DNA of 44,231 bases from Betaproteobacteria bacterium. GTDB taxonomy: Bacteria > Pseudomonadota > Gammaproteobacteria > Burkholderiales > Rhodocyclaceae. The stretch covers positions 1 to 44,231 of the forward strand of contig CANJXH010000005.1 in assembly GCA_947478755.1 (NCBI GenBank), in the 5' to 3' direction. Positions 24,716 to 32,932 of this stretch are shown here, piece by piece (positions within the stretch are counted from its first letter, which is position 1; each line of letters starts with the position of its first letter). The notes beneath the pieces are model-generated. The model ran no database searches, was not told the origin of the DNA, and worked only from the letters and a program-made list of their open reading frames with translations. Both the position numbers and the translations under genes were made by a program.

Positions 24716-25510
24716 ATGGCGAATATCACGGTAAAGGACTGGATCGCCGATAATACGCAGGATTTTCCAGTACGCATTCACCCCCACATGATCGCCAATA
24801 TCGCTGCCTACAAATTCGTCACCCTGCCCGACCGTGAAACGCTGGAGGCACTGTTGCGTCAGTCCTGCAGCGAAAACGGACTCAAAGGAACGATCCTGCT
24901 GGCCCCGGAAGGCATCAATATGTTTCTGGCTGGCGAAAAAACTGGTATCGAGGTCTTTCTTTCCCTGCTGAAAACTGATGCCCGCTTTGCCGATCTTGAA
25001 CCCAAGTGGAGCTGGTCGGACTTTGTGCCCTTCAAGCGTCTGCGTGTAAAACTCAAGAAGGAAATCGTCACCTTCCGCACTCCCGGACTTGATCCGGTTG
25101 GCGCCCCGGCACCGCTCCTGAGCGCCGCCGAGCTGAGACGCTGGTACGACGAGGGACGGGATTTCGTGATTCTCGACACGCGCAACGACTGGGAGTATCG
25201 CGAAGGCACGTTCAAGAACGCGATCAACCCGCAACTCAACAACTTTTGCGAATTCCCGAAGGCGACCGAAAACCTCGACGAATTGAAGCAGAAGACGGTC
25301 GTCACTTTCTGTACCGGCGGCATTCGCTGTGAAAAGGCCGCACCTTTGCTGCAGCAGCAGGGCTTCAGCGACGTCTACCAATTGCAGGGCGGCATCCTCA
25401 AATACTTCGAAGAATGCGGCGGAGCGCACTGGAAGGGCAATTGCGTGGTATTCGACGAGCGCGGTTCGCTAGATCCGCAGCTGCGCCCGACCATCACGGC
25501 GCCGCAATAA
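24716..25510 (+). CDS. trhO: tRNA uridine(34) hydroxylase (rhodanese family, YceA/TrhO)
   Basis: A 264-residue protein of the TrhO family that makes 5-hydroxyuridine at the tRNA wobble position. The N-terminal domain has the pattern YKFVTLPD...KGTILLAPEGINMFLAG (about 32-73). The linker WSWSDFVPFKRLRVKLKKEIVTF follows, then the rhodanese domain with active Cys199 in FCTGGIRCEKA and the C-terminal GGILKYFEE. The first ATG (24716) gives about 25 residues more than most relatives; the ATG at 24788 (MIANIAAYKF) is a plausible alternative. Neither has a clear ribosome site. Being near mnmH, two wobble-uridine modification genes lie within 4 kb. Confidence 0.9.
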   Translation: MANITVKDWIADNTQDFPVRIHPHMIANIAAYKFVTLPDRETLEALLRQSCSENGLKGTILLAPEGINMFLAGEKTGIEVFLSLLKTDARFADLEPKWSWSDFVPFKRLRVKLKKEIVTFRTPGLDPVGAPAPLLSAAELRRWYDEGRDFVILDTRNDWEYREGTFKNAINPQLNNFCEFPKATENLDELKQKTVVTFCTGGIRCEKAAPLLQQQGFSDVYQLQGGILKYFEECGGAHWKGNCVVFDERGSLDPQLRPTITAPQ

Positions 25511-25531
25511 CGAGCCAGAGCCGCCGGCAGA

Positions 25532-26476
25532 TCACGGCCGGGGGAAAGTAGCGCCAAAAAGGCTGGCGGAAACATTGGCGTCGTCGCCGTCCGTCACCAG
25601 ATGCAGTCGAATCAGATCGCCCTCCAGCCTCGCATCGATGCCTTCGATCTTGTGCCGCCGATCGAGCCGGTGCAGGCAAAGCAGTTTCCCCTCTCGATCC
25701 AGCATACCAATCGCCGCGCCCAGGCAGGGGCCGTCGCTGTAGGTGTCATCAGTGCTCTCGGCGACTGCGCTGAAGACGACATCGCCGTTGGGCAGAACCG
25801 CACCATCGGTGAAACACAATGGCGTACCCGCGATGCTGCCGAGATCGACGCTATGTATGGCAAGGGGCGCTATGTGCCCGCTGTCGTCGGACGCTGCGAG
25901 CAAGTCGAACAGAGCAGACAGCGAAAACCGGATCAGCGCATTGCGCCCATCGCGCTTGTTGCCCCGCTGCAGCAATTGCAGTTCGTCGCCATTGACGAAG
26001 CCGCCTTCAATATTGAGTCCGTTGACATGGTCGTCCAGCGCAAGAAACAGGGCCGACAGATCAATGACCCGGGGAGCATCGCGCACCTGTCCCTGCGCAT
26101 CCAGCACAAGCAGCGCACCGCGGCGTCGTTTGCGCTTGGAGCCGGACCCCAGCGCGAGCAGTGCGCCGTGGGGATATCCGGCGCAGGGCGGAACCTGCAT
26201 CAGGGTTTCCAGATCCGGCTTGCGCGCCTTGCGTTCTTCGGTGTCATCCGGCAGTTCCCCCGCAAACAGCCTGATCAGTGTGCCGGGTCGGCTGTCATCA
26301 ACATCGAACACGCCGAGATGAAACTCGTCATCGGCCACCACATAGAAATGTCGATCGGCGAAAACCAGCCCGCTCGCCGCGCTCAGATGCAGATTCCTGC
26401 CGGGGCTGGTCGCCATCGACAAGTCGAGGTCGCGAATTTTGCTCAGCGTGATCAAGAGCTCAGTACTTCTCGGCAA
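25532..26476 (-). CDS. Beta-propeller-like protein (DUF6929-like), function unknown
   Basis: A 314-residue protein rich in short strands and turns. Repeated units include FADRHFYVVADDEFHLGVFD, GALLVLDAQGQV, LCFTDGAVLPNGDVVFSAVAE and AAIGMLDREGKLLCLHRLD. This fits a DUF6929-type propeller, a name I recall but cannot verify. No signal peptide, so probably cytoplasmic. No ATG is available at the 5' end; the start is a TTG at 26476 or at 26455. The first choice overlaps by 17 bases the SRPBCC fragment upstream. It is last in a minus-strand run reaching back to 32891. Confidence 0.65.
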   Translation of the reverse strand: MPRSTELLITLSKIRDLDLSMATSPGRNLHLSAASGLVFADRHFYVVADDEFHLGVFDVDDSRPGTLIRLFAGELPDDTEERKARKPDLETLMQVPPCAGYPHGALLALGSGSKRKRRRGALLVLDAQGQVRDAPRVIDLSALFLALDDHVNGLNIEGGFVNGDELQLLQRGNKRDGRNALIRFSLSALFDLLAASDDSGHIAPLAIHSVDLGSIAGTPLCFTDGAVLPNGDVVFSAVAESTDDTYSDGPCLGAAIGMLDREGKLLCLHRLDRRHKIEGIDARLEGDLIRLHLVTDGDDANVSASLFGATFPRP

Positions 26477-26572
26477 GGCTTTTCATGTTCGCGAGTCCTG
26501 TATCAAAGTCTTTTCCCACCATCTTGTCCATCGTGAAAAAATGCCCATCAGTATTTTCAATATCGCCTTGCT
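26460..26572 (-). pseudogene. C-terminal fragment of an SRPBCC-type gene
   Basis: Between the GST stop and the propeller-like gene, the minus strand encodes about 37 residues ending at a stop at 26460-26462: LKQGDIENTDGHFFTMDK followed by a MVGKDFDTGLANMKSLAEK-type helix. The second part resembles the C-terminal helix of polyketide-cyclase/SRPBCC proteins. There is no start codon and no N-terminal part, and the frame runs back into the GST gene. It looks like the surviving 3' end of a deleted SRPBCC gene, matching the intact SRPBCC gene in the same cluster only in type. Confidence 0.45.
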
Positions 26573-27238
26573 TCAGTCCCGATCGGGCGCACCGAGCGGA
26601 AAATACTGACGAAACGGCCGCGCCTCGTCGACCGCCCGTGCGAACGAAGGCCGCGCCAGCAGACGCTGCCGGTAGGCGTGCACATTGGCGAACTCGGCCG
26701 CAATCTTGTGGGTCCAGTCCGCATAGAAAAGCGCCGGGGCAGCCACGCAATCGGCCAGACTGAAACTGCCGCCCGCTGCCCATTCTCGATCCTTCATCAC
26801 GCCATCCAGCCAGCGGTAGGACGTCTCCAGCATCCGCCGTGCTTCGGCAACGCCAAAAGGGTCGCGGCTGTCGGCCGGACGCAGGCTGTCGAACACCACC
26901 TTCTGCTGCGGCGTCATCACGTAGTTGTCGAAAAACCGGTCCATGAAGCGCACCTCAAGTGCCACGCGCGCATCGTCCGGGATCAGCTTCACCGGGCCGG
27001 GATGATGCAGGCCCAGATACTCAATGATGATGGTCGCCTCGCGCAGCACGCGATCACCGTCTTCCAGCACCGGGAATTTCCTGAATGGCCACAGTACTTC
27101 CAGATCGGCCATCGCCTGCTCCGAACCCAGCATGACGAACTCGAAGGGCGTGCCGTTCTCGTAGAGTGCGATCAGCACCTTCTGGCAATACGATGAAAAC
27201 GGATGGGCATGGAGCTGAAGTTTTGTATCCCGGTTCAT
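26573..27238 (-). CDS. Glutathione S-transferase family protein
   Basis: A 221-residue cytosolic GST. The thioredoxin-like N-domain (1-80) has LHAHPFSSYCQKVLIALYENG, with Ser/Cys in the usual active-site region, then FPVLEDGDRVLREATIIIEYL, which contains the cis-Pro and the glutathione gamma-glutamyl contact. The helical C-domain follows, with GSFSLADCVAAPALFYADW as the N-capping motif. The ATG overlaps the stop of the upstream VOC gene (ATGA), so the two are translationally coupled. A role in conjugation or isomerisation of a pathway intermediate or in detoxification is possible. Confidence 0.9.
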   Translation of the reverse strand: MNRDTKLQLHAHPFSSYCQKVLIALYENGTPFEFVMLGSEQAMADLEVLWPFRKFPVLEDGDRVLREATIIIEYLGLHHPGPVKLIPDDARVALEVRFMDRFFDNYVMTPQQKVVFDSLRPADSRDPFGVAEARRMLETSYRWLDGVMKDREWAAGGSFSLADCVAAPALFYADWTHKIAAEFANVHAYRQRLLARPSFARAVDEARPFRQYFPLGAPDRD

Positions 27239-27723
27239 TTTGATAAGCCCTCGCCACGCACCGCGGCCTCGATTTTGGCGACGTCGATTTTCTGCATGGG
27301 CATCATGGCTTCGAAGGCCCGCTTTGCCACCTCACCGCCTTGGGCCATCGCATTGGTCAGGACGCGCGGCGTGATCTGCCACGACAAGCCCCATTTGTCC
27401 TTGCACCAGCCGCACTCGCTCTCTGCCCCGCCATTGCCGACAATGGCATTCCAGTAGCGGTCCGTCTCTTCCTGGCTGTCGGTGGCGATCTGAAACGAAA
27501 ACGCCTCGCTCTGCTTGAAGAAGTCGCCGCCGTTGAGGCCGATGCATGGCACGCCGCACACCGTGAACTCGACGGTCAGGACATCGCCCGCCTTGCCGCC
27601 GGGAAAGTCGGACGGCGCCCGGTGAACCGCACCGACCACGCTGTCGGGAAAGGTCATGGCATAAAACCGTGCCGCTTCCTCGGCGTCATGTTGGTACCAC
27701 AGACAGATCGTGTTCTTGTTCAT
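27235..27723 (-). CDS. VOC superfamily protein, PhnB-like
   Basis: A 162-residue PhnB-type vicinal-oxygen-chelate protein, often annotated as 3-demethylubiquinone methyltransferase although it has no methyltransferase domain. It begins ICLWYQHDAEEAARFY and has the family segments SFQIATDSQEETDRYWNAI and CGWCKDKWGLSWQITPR. The C-terminal helix includes AFEAMMPMQKIDVAKIEAA. Its stop overlaps the GST start by four bases and it starts 25 bases after the next VOC gene ends. Function unknown. Confidence 0.88.
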   Translation of the reverse strand: MNKNTICLWYQHDAEEAARFYAMTFPDSVVGAVHRAPSDFPGGKAGDVLTVEFTVCGVPCIGLNGGDFFKQSEAFSFQIATDSQEETDRYWNAIVGNGGAESECGWCKDKWGLSWQITPRVLTNAMAQGGEVAKRAFEAMMPMQKIDVAKIEAAVRGEGLSK

Positions 27724-27747
27724 CGTTACGCCCCTTCCGCACTGCCC

Positions 27748-28158
27748 CTATTGCATCGAATGCAGACCGATGGTGTTGCCTTCGGTATCCATGACCAAGG
27801 CGATGTGCCCATACTGCCCAATGGACATCTTTGGTTTGACCAACTTGCCGCCGCATTTCGCAGCCTTCGCTGCTTCGACGGCGCAGTCCGCGCAAATGAA
27901 GTACACGATGACGCCGTGGCCGCCGGCCTCCAGCCCCGGCATTTTCACCAGGGCGCCGGTAATCCCCATGGCACCCTGATTCATCGGGAAGGCCCACATT
28001 TCCATGCCCGATGGCTGTCCCGGGTTTTCCAACACGGAAAGCTGCATGCCGAGCAGCGATTCGTAGAATGCCCGGGCACGCGCCATGTCGTCGACGTAGA
28101 TTTCAAACCAGCCAACCGGGTTGTGGGAAAACGTTGTTTGTCCGGCTGTATCACTCAT
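27748..28158 (-). CDS. VOC superfamily (glyoxalase-like) protein
   Basis: A 136-residue VOC protein of two beta-alpha-beta-beta-beta modules. It has the opening VGWFEIYVDDMARARAFYES and the closing IALVMDTEGNTIGLHSMQ. Metal ligands would be Glu19 in the first module and residues of the last strand; a His is absent at the usual first position. Preceded by AAAGGAGAAAC. It lies between the SRPBCC and PhnB-like genes, a combination common in small proteobacterial gene clusters of unknown purpose. Confidence 0.88.
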   Translation of the reverse strand: MSDTAGQTTFSHNPVGWFEIYVDDMARARAFYESLLGMQLSVLENPGQPSGMEMWAFPMNQGAMGITGALVKMPGLEAGGHGVIVYFICADCAVEAAKAAKCGGKLVKPKMSIGQYGHIALVMDTEGNTIGLHSMQ

Positions 28159-28183
28159 GCGTTTCTCCTTTCAGTTGGTCGGC

Positions 28184-28630
28184 TCAGTCGGGAATTTCCG
28201 GCTCGACCAGCCGTGCCAGGCTGTCAAGCGACTCCTGCCAGCCGAGATGGCAAAACTCGGTCGGGATCATCTCGGGAATACCTTCCTGCAACACATTCAG
28301 CTCAGTGCCGCATATCACCTGGCGAAACTCCACCGTCGTGATCATCTCGCCCGGCAAATTGGGATCGTCGAACTTGTCGGAATAACGAATCCGCTGTTCG
28401 GGCACCAGTTCGAGGTAGGTGCCGCCGAAGGCATTGCCATTGCCGGTGCTGAAGTTGGTGAACGCCATGCGAAAAGTACCGCCAACCCTGGCATCAAGAT
28501 GATCGACCTTGCAGGTAAAGCCGTTCGGCGGCAACCAGCGGGCCACCGCATCCGCTTTGAGGAAAGCACGATAGACCTTCTCCGGTTTTGCGCGTATGAC
28601 GCGGTGCAGGCGAACGGAACTGGTAGTCAT
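28184..28630 (-). CDS. SRPBCC family (AHSA1-like) protein
   Basis: A 148-residue protein with the START-like fold of the AHSA1 group. Family marks are RVIRAKPEKVYRAFLKADAV, RWLPPNGF, VGGTFRMAFTN, GTYLELVPEQRIRYSDKFD and a C-terminal HLGWQESLDSLARL. The ATG at 28630 has GGAGA upstream; an earlier in-frame start adds only eight unsupported residues. The fold binds hydrophobic ligands in a deep cavity. Grouped with two VOC genes and the GST on one strand. Confidence 0.9.
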   Translation of the reverse strand: MTTSSVRLHRVIRAKPEKVYRAFLKADAVARWLPPNGFTCKVDHLDARVGGTFRMAFTNFSTGNGNAFGGTYLELVPEQRIRYSDKFDDPNLPGEMITTVEFRQVICGTELNVLQEGIPEMIPTEFCHLGWQESLDSLARLVEPEIPD

Positions 28631-28700
28631 GAGGTTTCTCCGGTGTGGGGGCATTCATTTAGACAACGAGGGCTTTTCTTCGCCAGCATCAACAGCGCTG

Positions 28701-29396
28701 TCAGGTCAACGTGATCAAGGCCGGATCGGCAGCCTGTTCAAGGTGGGCCAGTGAATTGAACAAGGTCAAGGCAAACTTTCCATTCTTCCATTCCAGCCGG
28801 GTCACCGAGGTATTGCTGATCACCCACATCATGTCTGACGTGGCCTCGTCACCGAGCGGCATCACCAGCCGGCAGATCATTGCGATGGTGCCGCCCGACG
28901 TAAACGCGGCGACAGTTTCACCGCTTTGCGCCAGACGGATGGCGCGGTCAATCGCGCCGGAACATGACGCGCTGAACTTCGGGAACGGCAACTTGTACTG
29001 ATGGTCGAAGCGGCCGCTGGTCCAGCGGAAGTAGGCCGGCGTCAGGTTCTGGCGGAACTCCTCGAAGGTCATGTTGGCGGTGCCATTTTTCAACGGACCG
29101 CCTTCTTCACCCGTGGCCGGATTCATCATGTCGACCTGATCAACTTCGTCAAAATCCGGATCGCGATGGATCAAAGGACCAGGCGTTGCCGCGTCGGCGT
29201 AGCCGGTGAAAAAAGCCTCCGCCGTCTGCACGTGGCGCTTCAGGCCACCCGCCACGGCGTGACGAATATCGATCCCGCAACGCCTGAACCACTCGCCCGT
29301 CAGGCGCGACTGTTCCGCACCGAGAGGAGAAAGCCGGTCATAGTCGGTCGTTCCGTAAGAGGCTTGGCCATGGCGAATGAGGTAGAGCGTGCGCAT
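28701..29396 (-). CDS. Histidine phosphatase family protein
   Basis: A 231-residue phosphoglycerate-mutase-like protein. The catalytic RHG is at residues 8-10 (LIRHGQASYG), the second arginine is in GGLKRHVQTAEAF, and a late FTSGGTIAMI segment takes the place where most members have His-Gly-Gly. This Ser variant is common in one bacterial clade of the family. The start at 29396 is set by the RHG motif being at the N-terminus; the longer frame covers the previous gene's region. The substrate could be a phosphorylated metabolite, possibly a product of one of the kinases nearby, but this is inference. Confidence 0.88.
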   Translation of the reverse strand: MRTLYLIRHGQASYGTTDYDRLSPLGAEQSRLTGEWFRRCGIDIRHAVAGGLKRHVQTAEAFFTGYADAATPGPLIHRDPDFDEVDQVDMMNPATGEEGGPLKNGTANMTFEEFRQNLTPAYFRWTSGRFDHQYKLPFPKFSASCSGAIDRAIRLAQSGETVAAFTSGGTIAMICRLVMPLGDEATSDMMWVISNTSVTRLEWKNGKFALTLFNSLAHLEQAADPALITLT

Positions 29397-29422
29397 AATG
29401 ACTTTCGAATGGAAAATTGGGT

Positions 29423-29884
29423 TCAAGGCGTGGCGGCAATGTTCTTGCCGTCGATGCCCAGGGTAATGAAATCGGCGGTCTGCGGCAGCGACATCATCAC
29501 CGTCAACAAGGCCGCTGGTGGTGCCATGCGCTTGCGCGAGGTGATGCCGATCCACGAGCCGCTGCTGCGGACAGTGGCACACAGGCGTCCATCCTCGCGG
29601 ATGAACTCGTTGTGCATGATGAAGCGGCTGCCATCGGTGGACATGCCGGCGATAGCCAAGGTGATGGTGATCACCTGCATGAATCCGATTTCCTTGAAAT
29701 ACTCGACCTCATCTCGCACCACCACCGGTCCCAGCCCGGCCCGAAAAATCTCGCTTACCGGAAAACCATTGTCAGCAAAGAAGGCCATGCGCATGTTCGC
29801 CACCTTGTCCAGGTAGGCGGGGCTGCGCATGTGATGGTTGGCATCAAGGTCGCTCCAGCCGATCGTCTGGGTTATGGCGTACAT
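29423..29884 (-). CDS. Acyl-CoA thioesterase (4HBT hotdog family)
   Basis: A 153-residue hotdog-fold thioesterase. The N-terminal motif GWSDLDANHHMRSPAYLD (9-26) matches the catalytic Asp and helix start of the 4-hydroxybenzoyl-CoA thioesterase family. The central strand VVVRDEVEYFKEIGFMQ and RFIMHNEFIREDGRLCATV follow. Such enzymes release CoA from acyl or aryl thioesters. It starts 57 bases after the CDGSH gene stop and ends 26 bases before the phosphatase start, so one transcript is likely. Confidence 0.9.
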   Translation of the reverse strand: MYAITQTIGWSDLDANHHMRSPAYLDKVANMRMAFFADNGFPVSEIFRAGLGPVVVRDEVEYFKEIGFMQVITITLAIAGMSTDGSRFIMHNEFIREDGRLCATVRSSGSWIGITSRKRMAPPAALLTVMMSLPQTADFITLGIDGKNIAATP

Positions 29885-29941
29885 GGCGCTTGCGACAATC
29901 CCGACATCAACGGTTCAGCACGCTCGGCTTCTGACTGCAGG

Positions 29942-30193
29942 TCATGACTTCAGGTTGGCAATCTTGTGCGAACCATCGCAAAGCGCGCCCTTCCGGGTCT
30001 GCTTGCAGCCGCAGAAATAGACAGTCCCGCTCTCGGTGGCGTTGTATTGCAGCGGCGTGAATTCCGAACCCTTGTGGCTGCCATCGCAGAAAGGCTGCGT
30101 CTTGCTCTCGCCGCAGGAACACCACCAGTAATCCTTTCCTGCTTCGACCGCAACTTCAAACGGGGTGGTTTGTACGACTCTGGCCTTGGTCAT
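29942..30193 (-). CDS. Dual CDGSH iron-sulfur protein
   Basis: An 83-residue protein with two CDGSH-type 2Fe-2S motifs. The first has Cys25, Cys27, Cys36 and His40 (CSCG...FCDGSH); the second has Cys61, Cys63, Cys72 and His76 (CGC...LCDGSH). No membrane anchor is present, unlike mitochondrial mitoNEET. Bacterial dual-motif members are thought to transfer electrons or clusters. Here it could serve as a redox partner for an oxygenase, for example the Rieske enzyme at 33864 which lacks a reductase gene nearby; this is speculation. Confidence 0.93.
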   Translation of the reverse strand: MTKARVVQTTPFEVAVEAGKDYWWCSCGESKTQPFCDGSHKGSEFTPLQYNATESGTVYFCGCKQTRKGALCDGSHKIANLKS

Positions 30194-30261
30194 GTTTTCT
30201 CCGGGTAACTTCCAAAAATGGGTTGCTCAATTCTATTGCGAACGACATCATCGGCAGGCGC

Positions 30262-31755
30262 TCAAATTGCCCATTGTCGAATCAGGGTCGTTACACGCTC
30301 GATGTAATGCGGAATGAAGCGGGTCGCAAACACGCCATACCGCACATGTTTCAGGTGGCCGCTGGCAAACTGGTCCAGCGCGATGCTGGCGATCATCAGG
30401 TTGCGCAGGTTCATCCATATCTCGTAATAGCGGACGCGCGACATGTCGGGCATCAAGCCTCCGCTGCCGCAGTACTCGGCGATAAACTCGTCCCAGTCGA
30501 GCTGGTTCAGCATCACGGTGTAGATGATACCGAGGTCTTCCGCGGGGTCGCCGATATGGGCGAACTCCCAGTCCAGCACGCTCGACAGACGCCCTGCGTC
30601 AAACAGCAGGTTGTGCATGCCGATATCACCATGCACCACGGTCGGCCGGTCATCCGACGCCGGCACATGGGCCAGCAGCCAATCCACCATGCCATGGACC
30701 GCCGGTATCGGCATGTGCGATTTCTTCAGGTACAGGTCGTACCACGCGTTGATGTAATGCCGCGTGCAGTCGGCAGTCGACATCTGCCACAACACAGGGT
30801 CGAATTCCGGTGTTCCTTCGCCCAGATCATGCAACGGCGGCAGCTGGTGAAGACGTGCGGTGACCCGGGCCAGTTCGGTCTGTAAGGTTTTTGCCAGCTT
30901 GCCTTCGCCACCGAACATGTCGCCTTCCACCTTGCCCGGCATGCGCCGCATGATGATGAAATCCGGCCCAGGCACCGTCGCGGACGCACGCTCCAGAAAC
31001 AGCGATTCAGGCACCGGAAAACCTTTTTCGAAGAGCGATTTCAGCAAGGGATATTCCTGCCGCACCTCGTGGCAATCCACCCCGGTGATCAGGCTGGCAT
31101 CGACATCGCGGCGCATCACCAGGTCAACACGGCCGTTGGCACCATCGGTTCGAAACAGGCAGGTCTCCTTGCCAAAACCGCCGGGCAGGATGGTCCACTC
31201 GCTCACCGTCAGGCTCTCGTCATTGAAGCGCCCGCGCAGCAGTGTCTGCATGTCCTCGATCCTGACACCACCGCCTTTGCCCTCCGCTGCCGCAGCCCCC
31301 GCAGGTACCTGGCCCAACGCATTGGCAGCGACCTGCCACTCCATCAGGCTGGCCGCAATACCGGAAAACAAGGCCTGATCCGCTACGCCGCCATCTCTGG
31401 CCTTGGCTGCCATGGCATCAAAACGGCGCAGCAGACTGTCAAACGCCAGCGGCAGGTCAGCGACAACCGGCGCTGCCTCGGCCATGTTGACTGCCTCGGC
31501 GCACAGCGCAGCCACCGACGCCTTCAATCCGACATCACTGGTTTGACCGATCAATACGGTAAGCAAGCCGGCCAGTTCGCCGCAGCGTTGGCGGATGATG
31601 GCATTGCCCTCGGTCGTCAGGTGCCGGCCGTAGGCCAGCATGCCGGCGGCAACGCGCAGATCCATCACGGCATCCTGCGGCATGTCGGATCGTGACGCCA
31701 GCAGTTCCAGCGCTTCGATCGTGGCGTCACGGATGCGGTCAGGCAATACAAGCAT
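30262..31755 (-). CDS. APH-family phosphotransferase with N-terminal helical extension
   Basis: A 497-residue protein. The C-terminal two thirds (about 180-490) is an aminoglycoside-phosphotransferase-like kinase: PGGFGKETCLF glycine-rich loop near 191-201, MRR lysine-equivalent strand, catalytic HGDIGMHN (375-382, Asp377) and the metal-binding DWEF (Asp395). The first 170 residues are an all-helical domain like those found fused to acyl-CoA-dehydrogenase-associated kinases (DUF6285-like, uncertain). The start at 31755 has AAGGAAGGGGA upstream. The family in such clusters phosphorylates small hydroxylated metabolites, as ACAD10/11 kinases do with hydroxyacyl-CoA; the substrate here is unknown. 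Confidence 0.87.
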   Translation of the reverse strand: MLVLPDRIRDATIEALELLASRSDMPQDAVMDLRVAAGMLAYGRHLTTEGNAIIRQRCGELAGLLTVLIGQTSDVGLKASVAALCAEAVNMAEAAPVVADLPLAFDSLLRRFDAMAAKARDGGVADQALFSGIAASLMEWQVAANALGQVPAGAAAAEGKGGGVRIEDMQTLLRGRFNDESLTVSEWTILPGGFGKETCLFRTDGANGRVDLVMRRDVDASLITGVDCHEVRQEYPLLKSLFEKGFPVPESLFLERASATVPGPDFIIMRRMPGKVEGDMFGGEGKLAKTLQTELARVTARLHQLPPLHDLGEGTPEFDPVLWQMSTADCTRHYINAWYDLYLKKSHMPIPAVHGMVDWLLAHVPASDDRPTVVHGDIGMHNLLFDAGRLSSVLDWEFAHIGDPAEDLGIIYTVMLNQLDWDEFIAEYCGSGGLMPDMSRVRYYEIWMNLRNLMIASIALDQFASGHLKHVRYGVFATRFIPHYIERVTTLIRQWAI

Positions 31756-31784
31756 GCAAAATCCCCTTCCTTGTTGCTGCGTTG

Positions 31785-32195
31785 TCAGGTGCCCACGAAT
31801 GCGGCCGTATCCCAGAAAAAGGGATGGATCGACACCATCTTCCCGCCCTTGATCACATAACACTCGGCAAGCGGCACCACCCGCGTCTGGTCACCCTTTT
31901 CGCCACGCCAGACAACGCTGCCGTAGGCAATCACCAGATCGCGATCAACGGCAAAGTGATGCATCTTCAATTGCGAGAAATCGAGATACTTCGCCAGTTG
32001 GGTAACCAGCCTCACGTTCTCTTCCATTCCCCGGTATACCCCGCCCCACGGCAGCGATTCGTTCTCGTGGGCCGTGAAATCCGGCGCCATGGCGTCGAAC
32101 AGCGGCTGCACATTGCCCTGTGCGGCCGAGTCATAGATGTGCTTGATCAGTGCCCGATTGGCAGCTTCATCCTTGCGGTCGTCATCCATATCCAT
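31785..32195 (-). CDS. NTF2-like / SnoaL-like protein
   Basis: A 136-residue NTF2-fold protein: helical start ANRALIKHIYDSAAQGN, then VQPLFDAMAPDFTAHENESLPWGGVYRG, LVIAYGSVVWRGEKG and the closing HPFFWDT. It belongs to the same superfamily as the gene at 5902-6297 but is not close to it. The ATG directly follows the isochorismatase-like stop (TAA-ATG), which indicates translational coupling. Likely a hydratase, isomerase or ligand-binding protein of the pathway. Confidence 0.85.
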   Translation of the reverse strand: MDMDDDRKDEAANRALIKHIYDSAAQGNVQPLFDAMAPDFTAHENESLPWGGVYRGMEENVRLVTQLAKYLDFSQLKMHHFAVDRDLVIAYGSVVWRGEKGDQTRVVPLAECYVIKGGKMVSIHPFFWDTAAFVGT

Positions 32196-32891
32196 TTACC
32201 CCGCTACCGCCATGCCTGGCGCCGTACAGGCGGTATTGGCCGCCTGCAGCAACGCCAGCATCGATTCGGTGGAACGCACGTCGCCGAAAATCGCGCCGAC
32301 GTTCAGCAGCGTCGCGTTGTGTTCCTCATCCGTCAATGTCGCCGTGGCATCGGAGATGAAAAACACCTTGTAGTTGAGCATGCTGCCGTCGCGCGCCGTC
32401 GATTCGCAGCAGACATTGGTGGCCACCCCGGTCACGATCAGGGTATCGATCCCGCGCGCCTGCAGCCGGGCATGGAGATCGGAAGAGTGATGGATGAAGG
32501 CACTCATGTGGAACTTGTCGACCACAATGTCGCCAGGCCGGCAATCCATCCGTCCATCAACGCCATGGCCTCGGAGACCCGGGCGAAAAACCTCTGCGCC
32601 AAGGTGCCACGCTGGGACCTCCTGCTGGAAGGCCGGTTTCGCCTCCGGCCCATCGTCGGCGACGGTATGCCGGGTAAAGGCGATGGTGCCACCCGCCTTG
32701 CGCAGAGCGTCGATGATGCGGTTGGTATTGACAGCCACCTCGCCCGCGTGCGCCATGGCAAACGGTTGGCCGGGCTCGACAAAGGCCACCTGCATGTCGA
32801 TCGACAGCAATGCGGTACTGCGAGGGGTAATTGACTTGAAGTTGTAGAACGCCCGACCGGCCATCCAGTCCGGTATCGATATCCTGTGCAT
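32196..32891 (-). CDS. Isochorismatase-like cysteine hydrolase
   Basis: A 231-residue cysteine hydrolase. The catalytic triad is visible: Asp32 in LLSIDMQVAF, Lys126 in VVDKFHMSAF, and Cys161 in GVATNVCCES. The cis-peptide motif GVAT is intact. The family includes isochorismatases, nicotinamidases and N-carbamoyl or ureido hydrolases; the specific substrate cannot be told. GAGGAGGGC precedes the ATG. It is the first gene of the minus-strand run ending near 25532 and diverges from the LLM gene at 33032 across 140 bases that contain a palindrome. Confidence 0.92.
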   Translation of the reverse strand: MHRISIPDWMAGRAFYNFKSITPRSTALLSIDMQVAFVEPGQPFAMAHAGEVAVNTNRIIDALRKAGGTIAFTRHTVADDGPEAKPAFQQEVPAWHLGAEVFRPGLRGHGVDGRMDCRPGDIVVDKFHMSAFIHHSSDLHARLQARGIDTLIVTGVATNVCCESTARDGSMLNYKVFFISDATATLTDEEHNATLLNVGAIFGDVRSTESMLALLQAANTACTAPGMAVAG

Positions 32892-32932
32892 GATGCCCTC
32901 CTCGTTTTTATATGTTCTTGCCTGTGCCAGCC

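Noticed and set aside
27235-27723. PhnB-like VOC gene as a ubiquinone-pathway methyltransferase
   Set aside because: That database name comes from mis-transferred annotation; the sequence has VOC modules and no SAM-binding motif.
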